Source of the DNA: an uncultured Gammaproteobacteria bacterium
GTDB taxonomy: Bacteria > Pseudomonadota > Gammaproteobacteria > HyVt-429
Length of the DNA stretch: 64,000 bases
Direction of reading: 5' to 3'
Assembly (NCBI GenBank): GCA_947259975.1
Contig: CAMYOD010000048.1
Location: 1 to 64,000, forward strand
Shown: positions 37,701 through 50,296 of the stretch, piece after piece
Numbering within the stretch: the first letter of the stretch is position 1
Layout: each line of letters opens with the position of its first letter
Notes under the pieces: model-generated
What the model was told of the DNA's origin: nothing
The model's database searches: none
The model's input: only the letters and a program-made list of their open reading frames with translations
Translations under genes and position numbers: made by a program

Positions 37701-38307
37701 CCGCAGCATGATTGTCGCCGGACTGATCGTCGAGATGCGCACCATGAACACTCGCCGCGGCGGGCGTATGGCTTTCGTCACGTTGGATGATCGCACGGGT
37801 CGCATCGAGCTGGCAGTGTTTTCGGATCTTTTCGGTGAGCATCGCGAATTGTTGCGCAAAGACACCTTGTTGGTGGTCGAGGGTCAGGTGAGTGTGGACG
37901 AGTACACCGGTGGCTTTCGTATGAGTGCGACCCGACTGTTCGATATGGACGGCGCGCGCGCGGATTATTGCCGGGGTTTGGTCATCGAAACCGCCGCAGA
38001 TGCTACGGATCCGGAATTTCTTACTGGCCTGGAAGCGATCCTGAGTGCACATCGGTCGACACAATGTCCGGTGTCCGTTCGCTATCGAAATCAAGACGCC
38101 GCCGCGACCCTGCAACTGGGTGCGCAATGGCGGGTCACACCAAACCAGGTCATGATCGACCAGCTGCGGCAGTTGGTCGGTGACGACGGCGTGACCCTGA
38201 TGTATTCCGCACCGCGCGCGACACCCGGCACCTCCTCCGAGCGCTCCTCGGCACCGTCGATTCAGGCGGGCAAGGAATTTGGTATAGTACGCCAAGTCCA
38301 CGGCTGA
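34750..38307 (+). CDS. dnaE: DNA polymerase III alpha subunit
   Basis: An 1185-residue replicative polymerase of the DnaE1 type. The PHP domain begins at the N-terminus ([19 protein letters not shown]). The palm carries [19 protein letters not shown] and the catalytic acidic residues of [10 protein letters not shown] (~399-408). Fingers, helix-hairpin-helix ([11 protein letters not shown]) and a C-terminal OB fold ([18 protein letters not shown]) follow. Length fits E. coli DnaE (1160). Confidence 0.97.
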   Translation: MTTPFAHLHLHTEYSLADSTVRIGELAQRAAQQSMPAVAVTDVMNVFAMVKFYRRAMDQGVKPIIGADIWLENTAGAKMPFRAALLCQDRRGYQNLSRLLTRAYREGQMAGRPCIRKAWLGEANGGLIALSGAEDGDIGHALRGDSQARARRLADEYRVLFGDRFYLELRRTGHPGQEQYLQAALALALEKSIPVVATNAVTFLRAEDFDAHEVRVCIHEGRTLRDGRRPRRFTEQQYFRSNEEMSVLFADIPEAISNSLEIAKRCNLHLQLGKNFLPKFPVAQGDSVADVLMQRARSNLERTLTELRDSDGRPIDAEQRSVYMDRLDHELGVINEMGFPGYFLIVADFIEWSKRNDIPVGPGRGSGAGSLVAYVLGITELDPIIHGLLFERFLNPERVSLPDFDIDFCMEQRDRVIDYVSERYGRDQVAQIITYGTMAARAVVRDVGRVLDHPYGFCDTIAKLIPFEVGMTLERALEQEELLRERYEQDDDVHELIDMARALEGIARNAGKHAGGVVIAPSDLTDFTPLYCEQGAKQFVTHLDKDDLEAVGLVKFDFLGLRTLTIIDKAVKAINKTRAPKTEAPLRIDQLGLDDAATFSLLKSCQTTALFQLESRGMKDLIKRLQPDSFDDIVALVALFRPGPLQSGMVDDFIDRKHGRAKIEYPHPALEPILNATYGVILYQEQVMQIAQTLAGYSLGAADLLRRAMGKKKPEEMARQRRVFIDGAVARNVSRTQANYIFDLMEKFAGYGFNKSHSAAYALISYQTAWLKAHYPATFMAAALSADMEHTDKVVTLVAECRDIGIEVGAPNVNQCEHSFMAITQERVLYGLGAIKGVGESAIEAIVAAREQDGAFQDVFDLCRRVDSKRVNRRAFDAMIRAGALDELGAHRAKLMADLPVALDLADQDNRDRRSGQEDMFGVSRPAAEPRKVEEVLEWSEEKRLEGEKATLGLWLTGHPILRFEAELEQLVDARLGALRPTDDRSMIVAGLIVEMRTMNTRRGGRMAFVTLDDRTGRIELAVFSDLFGEHRELLRKDTLLVVEGQVSVDEYTGGFRMSATRLFDMDGARADYCRGLVIETAADATDPEFLTGLEAILSAHRSTQCPVSVRYRNQDAAATLQLGAQWRVTPNQVMIDQLRQLVGDDGVTLMYSAPRATPGTSSERSSAPSIQAGKEFGIVRQVHG

Positions 38308-38354
38308 GCCGTTTTGTGCGCCCAAGTCCCTGGCACATTGGGGCCCCTGAAGCT

Positions 38355-39317
38355 ATGAACCTTAATTTTCTCGATTTCGAGCAGCCGATTGCGGAGCTCG
38401 AGGCGAAGATCGAAGAGCTGCGCCATGTGACGGCGACAGACGAGCTGAATATCAGCGACGAGATCGCGCGGCTGCAGAAGAAGAGCCACAAGCTCACCGA
38501 GTCGATTTTCTCATCCCTGAGCGCATGGCAGGTCGCGCAGCTCGCCCGCCATCCACAGCGTCCCTACATGATGGACTACGTGCAGCGCATGCTGGACGAG
38601 TTTCATGAACTGCATGGCGATCGGGCATTTGCCGATGATCACGCAATCGTCGGCGGGCTGGCGCGCCTGGACGGTCGCCCGGTGATGGTCATTGGCCATC
38701 AGAAGGGTCGTGACACCCGGCGCAAGCTGTTCCGGAATTTCGGTATGCCGCGTCCAGAGGGTTATCGTAAGGCCCTGCGACTGATGCGTATGGCCGACCG
38801 CTTCGGGCTGCCGATCCTGACGTTCATCGATACGCCGGGCGCCTATCCCGGTGTGGGCGCCGAGGAACGTGGTCAGAGCGAAGCCATCGCGCGCAATCTG
38901 TACGAGATGGCGGGTCTACGCGTGCCCATCATCGCGACCGTCATCGGCGAAGGTGGCTCGGGGGGCGCGCTGGCGATCGGTGTCTGTGATCGATTATTGA
39001 TGATGCAATACGCGACCTATTCGGTCATCTCCCCGGAAGGCTGCGCCTCGATCCTGTGGAAGAGCGCGGAAAAGGCGTCGGATGCCGCAGAGGTCATGGG
39101 GATGACCGCGGTGAGTCTCACCACTCAGGGCTTGGTTGACCAGGTCATCGATGAACCCCTGGGCGGTGCCCATCGCGATGTGGATGCCGCTGCGGCGGCC
39201 CTGCGCGAGGCTTTGCTACGGCATCTGGGCGAACTCGACACGGGGTCGGCGGAGGATCTCCTGGCCCAACGCTACCAGCGATTGCTCGCATACGGGCGCT
39301 ATGAAGAGGTCGAATAG
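38355..39317 (+). CDS. accA: Acetyl-CoA carboxylase carboxyltransferase alpha subunit
   Basis: A 320-residue subunit that, with AccD, moves CO2 from carboxybiotin to acetyl-CoA. [19 protein letters not shown] is the typical start, so the ATG at 38355 was chosen. [45 protein letters not shown] and [14 protein letters not shown] are conserved. It follows dnaE by 47 bases. The 3' end overlaps tilS by 17 bases. accD is not in the window. Confidence 0.96.
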   Translation: MNLNFLDFEQPIAELEAKIEELRHVTATDELNISDEIARLQKKSHKLTESIFSSLSAWQVAQLARHPQRPYMMDYVQRMLDEFHELHGDRAFADDHAIVGGLARLDGRPVMVIGHQKGRDTRRKLFRNFGMPRPEGYRKALRLMRMADRFGLPILTFIDTPGAYPGVGAEERGQSEAIARNLYEMAGLRVPIIATVIGEGGSGGALAIGVCDRLLMMQYATYSVISPEGCASILWKSAEKASDAAEVMGMTAVSLTTQGLVDQVIDEPLGGAHRDVDAAAAALREALLRHLGELDTGSAEDLLAQRYQRLLAYGRYEEVE

Positions 39318-40731
39318 ACCCAACTGCACGCACCGGTCGATCGCGGAAAGCGGATTCTCGCCTGCGCTTCTGGCGCACGTGCTGTTCAACGAACTCGGGA
39401 TTGATCCACGCACACCCATTAAAGTGGCGTTTAGCGGTGGCTTGGACTCTCAGGCCCTGCTGCACGCCCTGACCTGCCTGACGGAACAGTATGCGCTGGC
39501 AGTCACGGCGGTGTATGTGGATCATGGCCTGCAACCTGATACGCGCGCGTGGGCCGAACGCTGTCGGCGGACCGTGCTCGGCTACGGGATCCCATTTGTA
39601 CACAAACCTGTGCAGGTGCGGCGCCAGCCACGGGAAAGCCTCGAGGCGGCGGCGCGCACGGCGCGCTACGCCTGTCTGCGCGAGGCAATGGATCCCGGAG
39701 ATCTGTTACTGACCGGTCATCATCAGAACGATCAGGCAGAAACGTTGCTGCTAATGCTCCTGCGTGGCTCTGGGGTGCCCGGACTCGCCGCCATGGCGCC
39801 TGTCACGCGTTTCGGGCAGGGCCGTCTGGCACGTCCCTTACTGGGCTTTTCACGCCGACAGCTGCACGCCTACGCGCGTTCGACGAGCCTCCAGTGGATT
39901 GAGGACACCAGCAACGCTGACCGGCAATTCGCGCGCAACTTCCTGCGCCACGACGTATTACCGCAATTACAGAGCTACTGGCCCGGTGCCGCGGAGGTGA
40001 TCGCACGCTCCGCCGAGCATTGTCGTGAAGCACTGTCGCTCCTGGACGAAGTCGCCGCGGCCGATCTCGCTGCCTGTCGCAGTGATTATCGTGGGGTCGT
40101 CGCCTACGGAACCGAAACCCTGTCAGCGGGATGTGTGCGCGATCTGGGCGCGGCCCGGGCGCGCAACGTGCTGCGCTACTGGATTCGCCACAACGGCTTC
40201 GGAATGCCGCCGAGCCGGCGCCTGGAGCGCATCATGGCTGATCTGGTGGCGCCGGAGGCGCCATCCGGCGACGCCGTGGTGCGCTGGACCGGGACGGAAC
40301 TGCGTCGTTACCGGGATCATCTGTTTCTAATGTCTCCATGCCCGCGCCCAGGCGTCGACGAGCAGATGACATGGGACCTCGCGGGCGGGCCACTGGCAGC
40401 CCCGAGTGCCGGGCTGCGGCTGATTGCGCGCCAGGGCCCGGGCGGCATCGATATCCGCCGGCTGGATCCGGCACGGGTGACGATTGGCTGGCGCCAGGGC
40501 GGTGAGTCCTGTGCCTTGCCCGGCCGTAGCCACCATCACCGTCTGAAGAAACTGTTTCAAGCCCACGGTGTGCCGCCTTGGGAACGGGCGCGGCTGCCGC
40601 TGTTGTACGCCGGCGAGCGACTCGTCGGGGTGGCCGGACTGTGGGTGTTTGCACCGTTCGCCGCGGGGCCAGGGGCCCGCGGCGTGAACGTGGCGGTGGA
40701 AGCCATGGCGCCGCTAGCAACCACGGGTTGA
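39301..40731 (+). CDS. tilS: tRNA(Ile)-lysidine synthase
   Basis: A 476-residue enzyme adding lysine to C34 of the CAU-anticodon tRNA-Ile so that it reads AUA. The ATP-binding PP-loop SGGLDS is at ~42-47, and [14 protein letters not shown] is the second core motif. The C-terminal ~130 residues form the substrate-binding domain ([21 protein letters not shown]). The ATG at 39301 lies inside the accA end; it gives a normal distance to the PP-loop. A repeat element separates it from pyrG. Confidence 0.93.
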   Translation: MKRSNRPNCTHRSIAESGFSPALLAHVLFNELGIDPRTPIKVAFSGGLDSQALLHALTCLTEQYALAVTAVYVDHGLQPDTRAWAERCRRTVLGYGIPFVHKPVQVRRQPRESLEAAARTARYACLREAMDPGDLLLTGHHQNDQAETLLLMLLRGSGVPGLAAMAPVTRFGQGRLARPLLGFSRRQLHAYARSTSLQWIEDTSNADRQFARNFLRHDVLPQLQSYWPGAAEVIARSAEHCREALSLLDEVAAADLAACRSDYRGVVAYGTETLSAGCVRDLGAARARNVLRYWIRHNGFGMPPSRRLERIMADLVAPEAPSGDAVVRWTGTELRRYRDHLFLMSPCPRPGVDEQMTWDLAGGPLAAPSAGLRLIARQGPGGIDIRRLDPARVTIGWRQGGESCALPGRSHHHRLKKLFQAHGVPPWERARLPLLYAGERLVGVAGLWVFAPFAAGPGARGVNVAVEAMAPLATTG

Positions 40732-40761
40732 CTCGATTCCCTGCAGGCGGTGCATCCGTTC

Positions 40762-40907
40762 GGCAGTGGCTCAGTTTGCCCGTTGGTCTCGCTGCCGGCG
40801 GTGGCCCCGCTGCGCTTAATCTCGCGGCACCCCCCTGTACCGCTCGAATCGTGGCCTTGCGCTTGGCGGGGCCACCGTCGACGTGAGGGGCAAACTGAGC
40901 CACTGCC
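40762..40907. repeat. Dispersed palindromic element, copy C (best preserved)
   Basis: A 146-bp element with perfect 20-bp terminal inverted repeats (GGCAGTGGCTCAGTTTGCCC at 40762-40781 and its complement at 40888-40907). A second perfect inverted pair of 11 bp lies inside (GGTGGCCCCGC at 40800-40810, GCGGGGCCACC at 40866-40876). The core contains GCGCTTAATCTCGCG. It codes for nothing recognisable and has no transposase. It resembles a MITE- or ERIC-like element. Confidence 0.8.
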
Positions 40908-41003
40908 ACTCGCACACACGAATTGAGTGTAGGCAACGGGTTTGGTAAGCTGTTCCCCCGTCCGGTGCGACCTCTTTAGCGCCGCTTTCAATTTTCAGGC
41001 TGA

Positions 41004-42652
<1,649 letters not shown>

Positions 42653-42653
<1 letters not shown>

Positions 42654-43492
42654 TGAATCTGTGCGGCTTTGAAGTTGGCCTGGATAGGCCGCTTTTTCTT
42701 ATTGCGGGTCCGTGTGTTATCGAGTCGCGTGAACTGGCGTTGAGCACGGCGACGCAGTTACGGGATGTAACCGGGCGCCTGGGCATCCCGTTCATTTTTA
42801 AGTCGTCTTATGATAAGGCGAATCGCAGTTCGGGCGGCTCATTCCGCGGCCCGGGCGCGGACGAGGGCCTGCGTATATTGGAAACCGTGCGCAGCGAAGT
42901 CGGCGTGCCGGTGCTTACCGACGTACATACTCCGGACCAGGTGCGGGCGGCGGCCGAAGTCGTCGATGTGCTGCAGACCCCTGCATTTCTGTGCCGCCAG
43001 ACCGATCTGATACAGGCCGCGGCGGCGAGCGGCAAACCGGTAAATATCAAGAAGGGTCAATTTCTGGCGCCGGCGGATATGGCGAATGTGGTCGCCAAGG
43101 CGCGCGACGCGGGTGGCGCAGACCGGATCCTCGTTTGCGAGCGCGGCGCGTCCTTTGGCTACAATAATCTGGTGGTGGATATGCGCTCCCTGGCGATCAT
43201 GCGCGGGACCGGTTGTCCGGTGGTGTTCGATGCAACTCACTCCGTACAACTTCCCGGCGGTCAGGGTGATCGCTCGGGCGGTCAGCGTGAACACATTCCG
43301 GTGCTTGCGCGCGCCGCGGTTGCGGTGGGGGTCGCGGGACTGTTCATGGAAACCCATCCGGTGCCGAGCGAGGCGTTGAGCGACGGGCCGAACGCCTGGC
43401 CGCTTGCACGCATGGAAGCCTTGTTGACCACGCTCCTCGCACTGGACCAGGTGGTTAAGAAACACGGTTTCGCAGAAGCCGACATAGACTAA
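42653..43492 (+). CDS. kdsA: 3-deoxy-D-manno-octulosonate 8-phosphate synthase
   Basis: A 279-residue aldolase joining phosphoenolpyruvate and arabinose 5-phosphate to make KDO 8-phosphate for lipopolysaccharide. [50 protein letters not shown] and [15 protein letters not shown] are the standard segments. Its ATG overlaps the pyrG stop by one base. pyrG-kdsA-eno order is common in non-enteric gammaproteobacteria. Confidence 0.96.
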
Positions 43493-44818
<1,326 letters not shown>

Positions 44819-44896
44819 TCACTCACACATAGTTGCCGATGCGTGAATTGGTTTATACTGGCACGCCAAAGGTCAATAAGAGTCAAGGAATTACCT

Positions 44897-45172
44897 GTGA
44901 GGTTGCTGGTTGTAGCACTCGGGCTTGTCGTTGCCGCGTTGCAATATGCGCTCTGGTTCGGCGATGACAGCATTCCCGACCTGTTGAAGCTGAACCGCGC
45001 GATCAATAGCCAACAGGTCGAGAATGAACGGTTGGCGGCACGCAATCGCACCATGGCCGCGGAGGTTGTCGATCTGAAGGCGGGTGACCAGGCCATCGAG
45101 GAGCGCGCGCGCAATGACCTGGGTATGGTCCGCAAAGGTGAAACCTTCTACCAGGTCATCCCTGGCAGCTGA
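44897..45172 (+). CDS. ftsB: Cell division protein FtsB
   Basis: A 91-residue bitopic membrane protein of the divisome. One membrane helix (~2-20, ending YALWFG) is followed by a coiled coil (~35-65, NRAINSQQVENERLAARN) and the conserved ARNDLGMVRKGETFYQV segment. The GTG at 44897 with AAGGAA upstream gives the family start; a GTG at 44843 would precede a likely promoter box (TATACT at 44854-44859). It acts with FtsL and FtsQ. The ispD/ispF genes that usually follow are absent. Confidence 0.88.
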   Translation: MRLLVVALGLVVAALQYALWFGDDSIPDLLKLNRAINSQQVENERLAARNRTMAAEVVDLKAGDQAIEERARNDLGMVRKGETFYQVIPGS

Positions 45173-45215
45173 GTCCTGGCGCACCTCGCGCCGATAGCGA
45201 AACGACACTCATGGC

Positions 45216-46262
45216 TTAGCTGGCCCTATCGAGGGAATAGGGAAGCTCGCGTCGCTGTAACAACTCGCCGTCCGGCGCGGCGAGATGAAATTCACCAGCG
45301 TCCATTGCGCTGAGTTTTGCTATCGCAAGCAAATCGTAGCCACCACCGGCGGCCGCAGTCGCATCCACTACATGTCCGGCCGCCTGGTCGCCATAATCCG
45401 CCGCGTAGAGGGGATCGCCCGGCAGCGGGAGTCGGTTACCGTTGGCGTGGGCAATCATCATGCGGTCTTTCAGTTTGCCCAGGTAGTGCATGCGGGCGAC
45501 GATTTCCTGCCCCGGGTAGCAGCCCTTCTTGAAATTAATGCCGTCAATCAGGTCCAGATTCGCCATCTGGGGCACGAATTGTTCACTGGTCGCGGGATAA
45601 ATCGTCGGAATGCCGGCGCTGATATCCAGCGCCCGCCAACAGGCGGCGCCGGCAGGTCGTTTGTTGGTGGCGGCAGCGTTCCAGAAGTCGACTGCCTGTA
45701 CCGCCGGCAGGATCACTTCAAAGCGCGGCTGGGAGCCCGGTAATGCACACACCACGGCGCCATCATGGCGCGTCACCGCGTTCGGTGCCGGGGGAACCTT
45801 GTAGCCCAGTTCGACCAAACCGGCGGCGGCATCGGGACCGGAAAGCCCGACGGCGATGTATTCGTCGTCAACACGCTCCAGGTGTACGTCGGCGCGCAGC
45901 ACATACATTCGCAGACGCGGCACAACGGCATCGGCGGATACGGCCGGGAATTGTAGAAGAAATCCGTCTTTGAAGCGGATTACCCGAAACACAGCCAACA
46001 TGCGGCCTTTAGGATTACAATAAGCGCTGAGTTGCGACGTGGACGCATCGAGTCCCTGCAGATCGTTGCTCAGTTGGCCGTGAAGGAAACTTTCGGCATC
46101 GGCGCCATAGGCGTATATGCGTGCGATATGGGAGAGATCGGCTATGATCGTGCCATTAGCCGCGGCGTCTATTTCCGCGCCTGGATCGCCAAAATCCGCC
46201 ACCTGGTCATCCGCAATATGTGCGCGTTGGGATACCAGAAATTTTTGCCATGACTGATTCAC
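45216..46262 (-). CDS. ygfZ: Folate-dependent Fe-S maintenance protein YgfZ
   Basis: A 348-residue aminomethyltransferase-like protein. The YgfZ signature with its Cys, KKGCYPGQEIVARMHYLG, is intact (~235-252). YgfZ uses tetrahydrofolate to maintain certain Fe-S enzymes and tRNA modification. The GTG at 46262 (VNQSWQKFL) is preferred; an upstream TTG at 46313 would add 17 residues without similarity. In E. coli ygfZ lies beside sdhE-ygfX; here the same genes flank sdhCDAB, which needs Fe-S and FAD assembly. It converges with ftsB. Confidence 0.9.
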   Translation of the reverse strand: MNQSWQKFLVSQRAHIADDQVADFGDPGAEIDAAANGTIIADLSHIARIYAYGADAESFLHGQLSNDLQGLDASTSQLSAYCNPKGRMLAVFRVIRFKDGFLLQFPAVSADAVVPRLRMYVLRADVHLERVDDEYIAVGLSGPDAAAGLVELGYKVPPAPNAVTRHDGAVVCALPGSQPRFEVILPAVQAVDFWNAAATNKRPAGAACWRALDISAGIPTIYPATSEQFVPQMANLDLIDGINFKKGCYPGQEIVARMHYLGKLKDRMMIAHANGNRLPLPGDPLYAADYGDQAAGHVVDATAAAGGGYDLLAIAKLSAMDAGEFHLAAPDGELLQRRELPYSLDRAS

Positions 46263-46383
46263 GTCTATTCTGGCCTCATATGTGTATGGAATACTCAAGG
46301 GATGATAACGCAAGCGCCGGTAGCGCGGTCAATGGTGGAATTCGGACCACATGCGGTTAGAATTATTTGAGGTGGCGCGCGGC

Positions 46384-46764
46384 ATGGGACAACAACAAAA
46401 ACGACCGGTTTATCTGAATCTATTGCAGATTCGCCTGCCCGTCGGCGGTGTTCTTTCGATTTGCCACCGTATTTCCGGGGTGTTGCTGGTGTGTGTGCTG
46501 CCGCCCGCGATTCTTTTTCTGCAACTATCATTGAGCGGCCCGGAGGGATTCCAGGTCGTGCGCGCCTACCTGGAGACGACCACAGGACGCTGGCTTACGC
46601 TGGGCATTCTGGGCATTATGTTGTTGCATTTCCTCGCTGGAATTCGCCATTTGTTCATGGATCTGGAAATCGGTATCACTCGCACACAAGCGCGCGCGAG
46701 TGCGTGGGTAACGTTCATTCTGGGAGTTGCCGGAGTTTTACTTTTTGCGGTGGGCCTGTGGTGA
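46384..46764 (+). CDS. sdhC: Succinate dehydrogenase cytochrome b556 subunit
   Basis: A 126-residue membrane anchor with three helices. RPVYLNLLQIRLPVGGVLSI and CHRISGVLLV are the quinone-site start of SdhC. The heme ligand His lies in LLHFLAGIRHLFMDL. The ATG at 46384 fits the family start better than 46351. It is the first gene of sdhCDAB and overlaps sdhD by four bases. It passes electrons to ubiquinone together with SdhD. Confidence 0.93.
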   Translation: MGQQQKRPVYLNLLQIRLPVGGVLSICHRISGVLLVCVLPPAILFLQLSLSGPEGFQVVRAYLETTTGRWLTLGILGIMLLHFLAGIRHLFMDLEIGITRTQARASAWVTFILGVAGVLLFAVGLW

Positions 46765-47120
46765 GCCGAAACCAGTATTCAGGGAGTACGCGCAAGGGTC
46801 TCGGCGAATGGATCGTGCAACGCGTCTCAGCACTATATCTTGCCGGTTGTGTAGTCGCGTTTGGTGTGCGCCTGACATTTTGGCCGATTGATGATTTCTA
46901 CGAATGGCATGAATGGTGGTCCGATGGTGCGGTACGCGTGGCGGCGGCATTGTTTCTGTTCGCGGTTGTGTTGCATGCCTGGATCGGCATGCGCAGCGTA
47001 TTCCTCGATTATTTGAACCCGTTCTGGCTGCGCTTCACGATGAGCACACTCACCGCCGTATCGTTGGTCGCGTTGTTTGTTTGGGGTAGCTACCTCCTGG
47101 CGCTGGGAGGCCTCCGATGA
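46761..47120 (+). CDS. sdhD: Succinate dehydrogenase membrane anchor subunit
   Basis: A 119-residue protein with three membrane helices. [18 protein letters not shown] begins the quinone-binding part, and [15 protein letters not shown] carries the conserved His and the Arg-Asp pattern. The start is a GTG at 46761 inside the sdhC stop; a second GTG lies three bases upstream. The stop overlaps the sdhA ATG by four bases. Confidence 0.9.
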   Translation: MSRNQYSGSTRKGLGEWIVQRVSALYLAGCVVAFGVRLTFWPIDDFYEWHEWWSDGAVRVAAALFLFAVVLHAWIGMRSVFLDYLNPFWLRFTMSTLTAVSLVALFVWGSYLLALGGLR

Positions 47121-48880
47121 AGCCGGCGCGGCGACGCTTCGACTGCCTGGTGATTGGCGCCGGCGGCGGCGGGCTGCGCGCTGCCTTGCAGCTCGCCCAA
47201 TCGGACATTCACGTCGCCGTGGTCTCGAAGGTGTTTCCCACACGCTCGCACACGGTGGCGGCGCAAGGCGGCATGAATGCCGCGCTCGGAAATGTCACGC
47301 CCGACAATTGGCACTGGCACATGTATGACACTGTCAAAGGCAGCGATTATCTCGGCGATCAGGACGCGATCGAGTATATGTGCCGTGCGGCCTCTCGACT
47401 GGTCGTTGAACTGGAACATTTCGGCGTCCCCTTCACGCGTCTCGATAACGGTCATATCTACCAGCGACCGTTTGGCGGACAAAGTCAGAACTTCGGTGGC
47501 GAGCAGGCGGCCCGCACCTGTGCCGCCGCGGATCGTACCGGACACGCCATTCTGCATGCGCTCTATCAGCAGAATATTCGCGCGAAAACGCATTTCTTCG
47601 ATGAATTCTTTGCGCTTGATCTCATCCGCGACGAAGAGGGCTTCGTGCTCGGTGCGTTGGCACTCGAGATCGAGACGGGCGAGCCGCTGCTCATCGAGGC
47701 GAAGACCACCTTGCTGGCCACCGGCGGTGCCGGGCGTATGTATCGGACGACCACGAATGCCTTGATCAACACCGGCGATGGCATGGGCATGGCGCTGCGC
47801 GCGGGCATCCCACTCGAGGACATGGAGTTTCAACAATTTCATCCCACCGGTATCGCCGGTGCCGGCATGCTGATTACCGAGGGTGTGCGGGGCGAGGGCG
47901 GCTATCTCATCAACCGCGACGGCGAGCGTTTCATGGAACGATATGCGCCGCACGCCAAGGATCTCGCCAGCCGTGACGTTGTCAGCCGGGCGATCGCGAT
48001 CGAGATACGTGACGACCGGGGCTGCGGCCCGCAGAAGGATCACGTGCTCCTGAAACTCGATCACCTGGGTGCCGATATCATCAAGAGCCGTCTGCCTGGT
48101 ATACGTGAAAGCGCTATCCGTTTTGCCGGTACCGACCCGATCGAACAGCCAATCCCGGTGTATCCAACCCTGCATTACACCATGGGTGGGATCCCGACCG
48201 ATCGACACGGTCAGGTCGTCATCCCGGAAAAGACGGGTCCGGAAGAGGCGGTACCCGGCTTGTATGCGGTGGGTGAATGCGCGTGTGTGTCGGTACACGG
48301 CGCCAATCGATTGGGCGGCAATTCCTTGCTCGATATCGTCGTGTTCGGGCGCGCCGCGGGTAATCATATTGTGCAATACCTGGATGAGCATCGGTTTCAC
48401 CGGGCACTCGATGCCGCGCAGGTAGATCGGGCCATGCAGCGCCTCGCGCGCTGGGAGGCGCATGGCGACGGCGAGTCCGTACCCACCCTCTACAACGAGC
48501 TGCGGCAGATCATGGAGCAGTATTGCGGGGTATTTCGCAGTCAGGAGGTCCTCGACGAGGGCCTCAGCAAGGTGCGACGGATTCGTGAGCGTCTAATCGA
48601 TGCGCGCTTACAGGATCATAGCCGGGTGTTTAATACCGCCCGGATCGAGGCGCTGGAGCTGGAGAATCTGGTGGAGATTGCGCTCGCCACGGTGTCGTCG
48701 GCTGCGGCTCGCACCGAGAGCCGGGGCGCCCATTCCCGTGTCGATTATCCGGATCGCGATGACGTCAATTGGATGAAGCACACGCTGTATACTACGGACA
48801 GCGAGCCCTTGGACTATAAGCCAGTACGCATGCGGCCGATGAGCGTGGACGCGTTTCCGCCCAAGGAAAGAGTGTACTAA
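47117..48880 (+). CDS. sdhA: Succinate dehydrogenase flavoprotein subunit
   Basis: A 587-residue catalytic subunit oxidising succinate to fumarate. The FAD-binding [19 protein letters not shown] is at the N-terminus. His45 in [17 protein letters not shown] is the covalent flavin site. [37 protein letters not shown] and [20 protein letters not shown] are conserved. The C-terminus shows the usual [16 protein letters not shown]. It is followed by sdhB after 57 bases. Confidence 0.97.
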   Translation: MKPARRRFDCLVIGAGGGGLRAALQLAQSDIHVAVVSKVFPTRSHTVAAQGGMNAALGNVTPDNWHWHMYDTVKGSDYLGDQDAIEYMCRAASRLVVELEHFGVPFTRLDNGHIYQRPFGGQSQNFGGEQAARTCAAADRTGHAILHALYQQNIRAKTHFFDEFFALDLIRDEEGFVLGALALEIETGEPLLIEAKTTLLATGGAGRMYRTTTNALINTGDGMGMALRAGIPLEDMEFQQFHPTGIAGAGMLITEGVRGEGGYLINRDGERFMERYAPHAKDLASRDVVSRAIAIEIRDDRGCGPQKDHVLLKLDHLGADIIKSRLPGIRESAIRFAGTDPIEQPIPVYPTLHYTMGGIPTDRHGQVVIPEKTGPEEAVPGLYAVGECACVSVHGANRLGGNSLLDIVVFGRAAGNHIVQYLDEHRFHRALDAAQVDRAMQRLARWEAHGDGESVPTLYNELRQIMEQYCGVFRSQEVLDEGLSKVRRIRERLIDARLQDHSRVFNTARIEALELENLVEIALATVSSAAARTESRGAHSRVDYPDRDDVNWMKHTLYTTDSEPLDYKPVRMRPMSVDAFPPKERVY

Positions 48881-48937
48881 TCCCATGGCAGGCGACCTGC
48901 AGGGTGAACGGGCATGATTGATGCTTAAGATCAGGCA

Positions 48938-49639
48938 ATGAAGTTTTCGATCTATCGTTTTGATCCGGAAGCCGGGGACAAACCCTCGATGCAGGGTTAT
49001 GAACTCGATCTGGTCGACAAGCCTCACGTCCGCATGCTGCTCGATGCGCTGATTGAACTCAAAGCGGTGGACGAGTCCCTGTCTTTTCGTCGCTCCTGCC
49101 GCGAAGGGGTTTGCGGTTCCGATGGCATGAATATCAATGGACGCAACGGCCTTGCCTGCATCACGCCGTTGGCGGATCTGGCGGAACCCGTGGTGGTGAG
49201 ACCGCTGCCCGGGTTGCCGGTGATTCGTGATCTAATTGTCGACCTGACTCAGTTCTACACGCAGTATCGTGCGGTGAAGCCGTGGCTGGTCAACCATGAC
49301 CCCGAGCCCGAGACCGAGCGCGCCCAGACACCCGCCGAGCGCGCGGAACTCGACGGGCTCTACGAGTGCATCCTCTGCGCCTGTTGCTCGACGGCCTGTC
49401 CGTCGTTCTGGTGGAATCCGGACCGGTTCCTCGGTCCGGCGGCACTGCTGCAGGCCTGGCGGTTTCTCGCCGACAGCCGCGATCAGGATACCGGGGAACG
49501 TCTGGACGGACTTGAGGATCCCTATCGTTTGTTTCGCTGTCACACGATCATGAATTGTACGGATGTGTGCCCCAAGGGACTGAACCCAACCCGTGCCATC
49601 GGCAAAATCAAACAAATGCTGTTGAAACGCGCCGGTTGA
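48938..49639 (+). CDS. sdhB: Succinate dehydrogenase iron-sulfur subunit
   Basis: A 233-residue subunit with three Fe-S clusters carrying electrons from SdhA to quinone. The 2Fe-2S ligands are in FRRSCREGVCGSDGMNING and LAC; the 4Fe-4S and 3Fe-4S ligands are in CILCACCSTACPSFWWN and CHTIMNCTDVCPKGLNP. Length equals the family norm. The stop overlaps the sdhE start. Confidence 0.97.
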   Translation: MKFSIYRFDPEAGDKPSMQGYELDLVDKPHVRMLLDALIELKAVDESLSFRRSCREGVCGSDGMNINGRNGLACITPLADLAEPVVVRPLPGLPVIRDLIVDLTQFYTQYRAVKPWLVNHDPEPETERAQTPAERAELDGLYECILCACCSTACPSFWWNPDRFLGPAALLQAWRFLADSRDQDTGERLDGLEDPYRLFRCHTIMNCTDVCPKGLNPTRAIGKIKQMLLKRAG

Positions 49640-49893
49640 TGGACGCAAGTACCGAACGGCGCCTGCGGTGGCGGAGTCGCCGCGGCCTGTTGGAGTTGGA
49701 CATTCTGTTGCAACGTTTCCTGGATCGCCAGGGCGCGCAGCTGGATGCCGTGGAGGTGGAACAATTGCAGCAACTGCTGGCGCAGCCGGACCAGAGCCTG
49801 CTGGCATGGCTTACCGGGACTGAAGGCGGGATCGAAAAGGAATTCGAGTTAATTGTTAAAAAAATACGACAATCAACTGTTTTTAAAGATTAA
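49639..49893 (+). CDS. sdhE: FAD assembly factor SdhE
   Basis: An 84-residue protein that helps attach FAD covalently to SdhA. The key RRGLLELDILLQRFL segment contains the RGxxE motif. The ATG at 49639 overlaps the sdhB stop. Its position right after sdhB supports the assignment. The next gene starts within its last 41 bases. Confidence 0.93.
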   Translation: MDASTERRLRWRSRRGLLELDILLQRFLDRQGAQLDAVEVEQLQQLLAQPDQSLLAWLTGTEGGIEKEFELIVKKIRQSTVFKD

Positions 49894-50296
49894 TCACTCG
49901 CCCGCGCTTAGCGCATTTGTGTTCTTCAGTCATTGTGGCGCGGCCCTGGCGACAGCGCTGGCGGGCCTGCCGATCCCCCTCGAGACGATCCTGTGGCCGA
50001 TCCTGGCCTGGAGTTTGTATCGGACCCTGACGCATCACGCACTGCGCCTGGGAGGTGACGCGGTGGTGGCACTGCACCTGCGCAACGATGACGCCCTCGT
50101 GATCCATACCCGTGATGGCAGCCATTGCCGGGTACGTCTGGCCACGGCATTCGTACATCCCGGTGTGGTGATATTGACGTTTGCTCCCGGCCACCCGCGG
50201 CATCGCGCCCATGTTGTGCTGAGTGCGGACGCGGTGGACAGCAACGCCTTCAGGCGCTTGCGCGCAAGGATGACGACGAAAAATTGGCTGGCGTGA
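49853..50296 (+). CDS. ygfX: YgfX-like membrane protein
   Basis: A 147-residue protein with a hydrophobic N-terminal hairpin of two helices (~20-60) and a soluble C-terminal half ([42 protein letters not shown]) as in YgfX/CptA. In E. coli ygfX follows sdhE and the two have been described as interacting. The start is a TTG inside sdhE. Similarity is weak compared with neighbours, so context carries much of the call. Its end overlaps nadB tail to tail by 47 bases. Confidence 0.65.
   Translation: MLKKYDNQLFLKINHSPALSAFVFFSHCGAALATALAGLPIPLETILWPILAWSLYRTLTHHALRLGGDAVVALHLRNDDALVIHTRDGSHCRVRLATAFVHPGVVILTFAPGHPRHRAHVVLSADAVDSNAFRRLRARMTTKNWLA

Noticed and set aside
37204-38325. Leftward open frame of 373 codons opposite dnaE
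   Set aside because: It is antisense to the intact dnaE, has no recognised domain and shows the usual mirror composition.
45460-45482. TTTCAGTTTGCCC resembling the repeat end inside ygfZ
   Set aside because: Only the short match is shared and it encodes conserved protein sequence, so coincidence is likely.
47090-48463. Leftward open frame of 457 codons opposite sdhA
   Set aside because: sdhA has every family motif on the other strand, and the antisense frame shows none.
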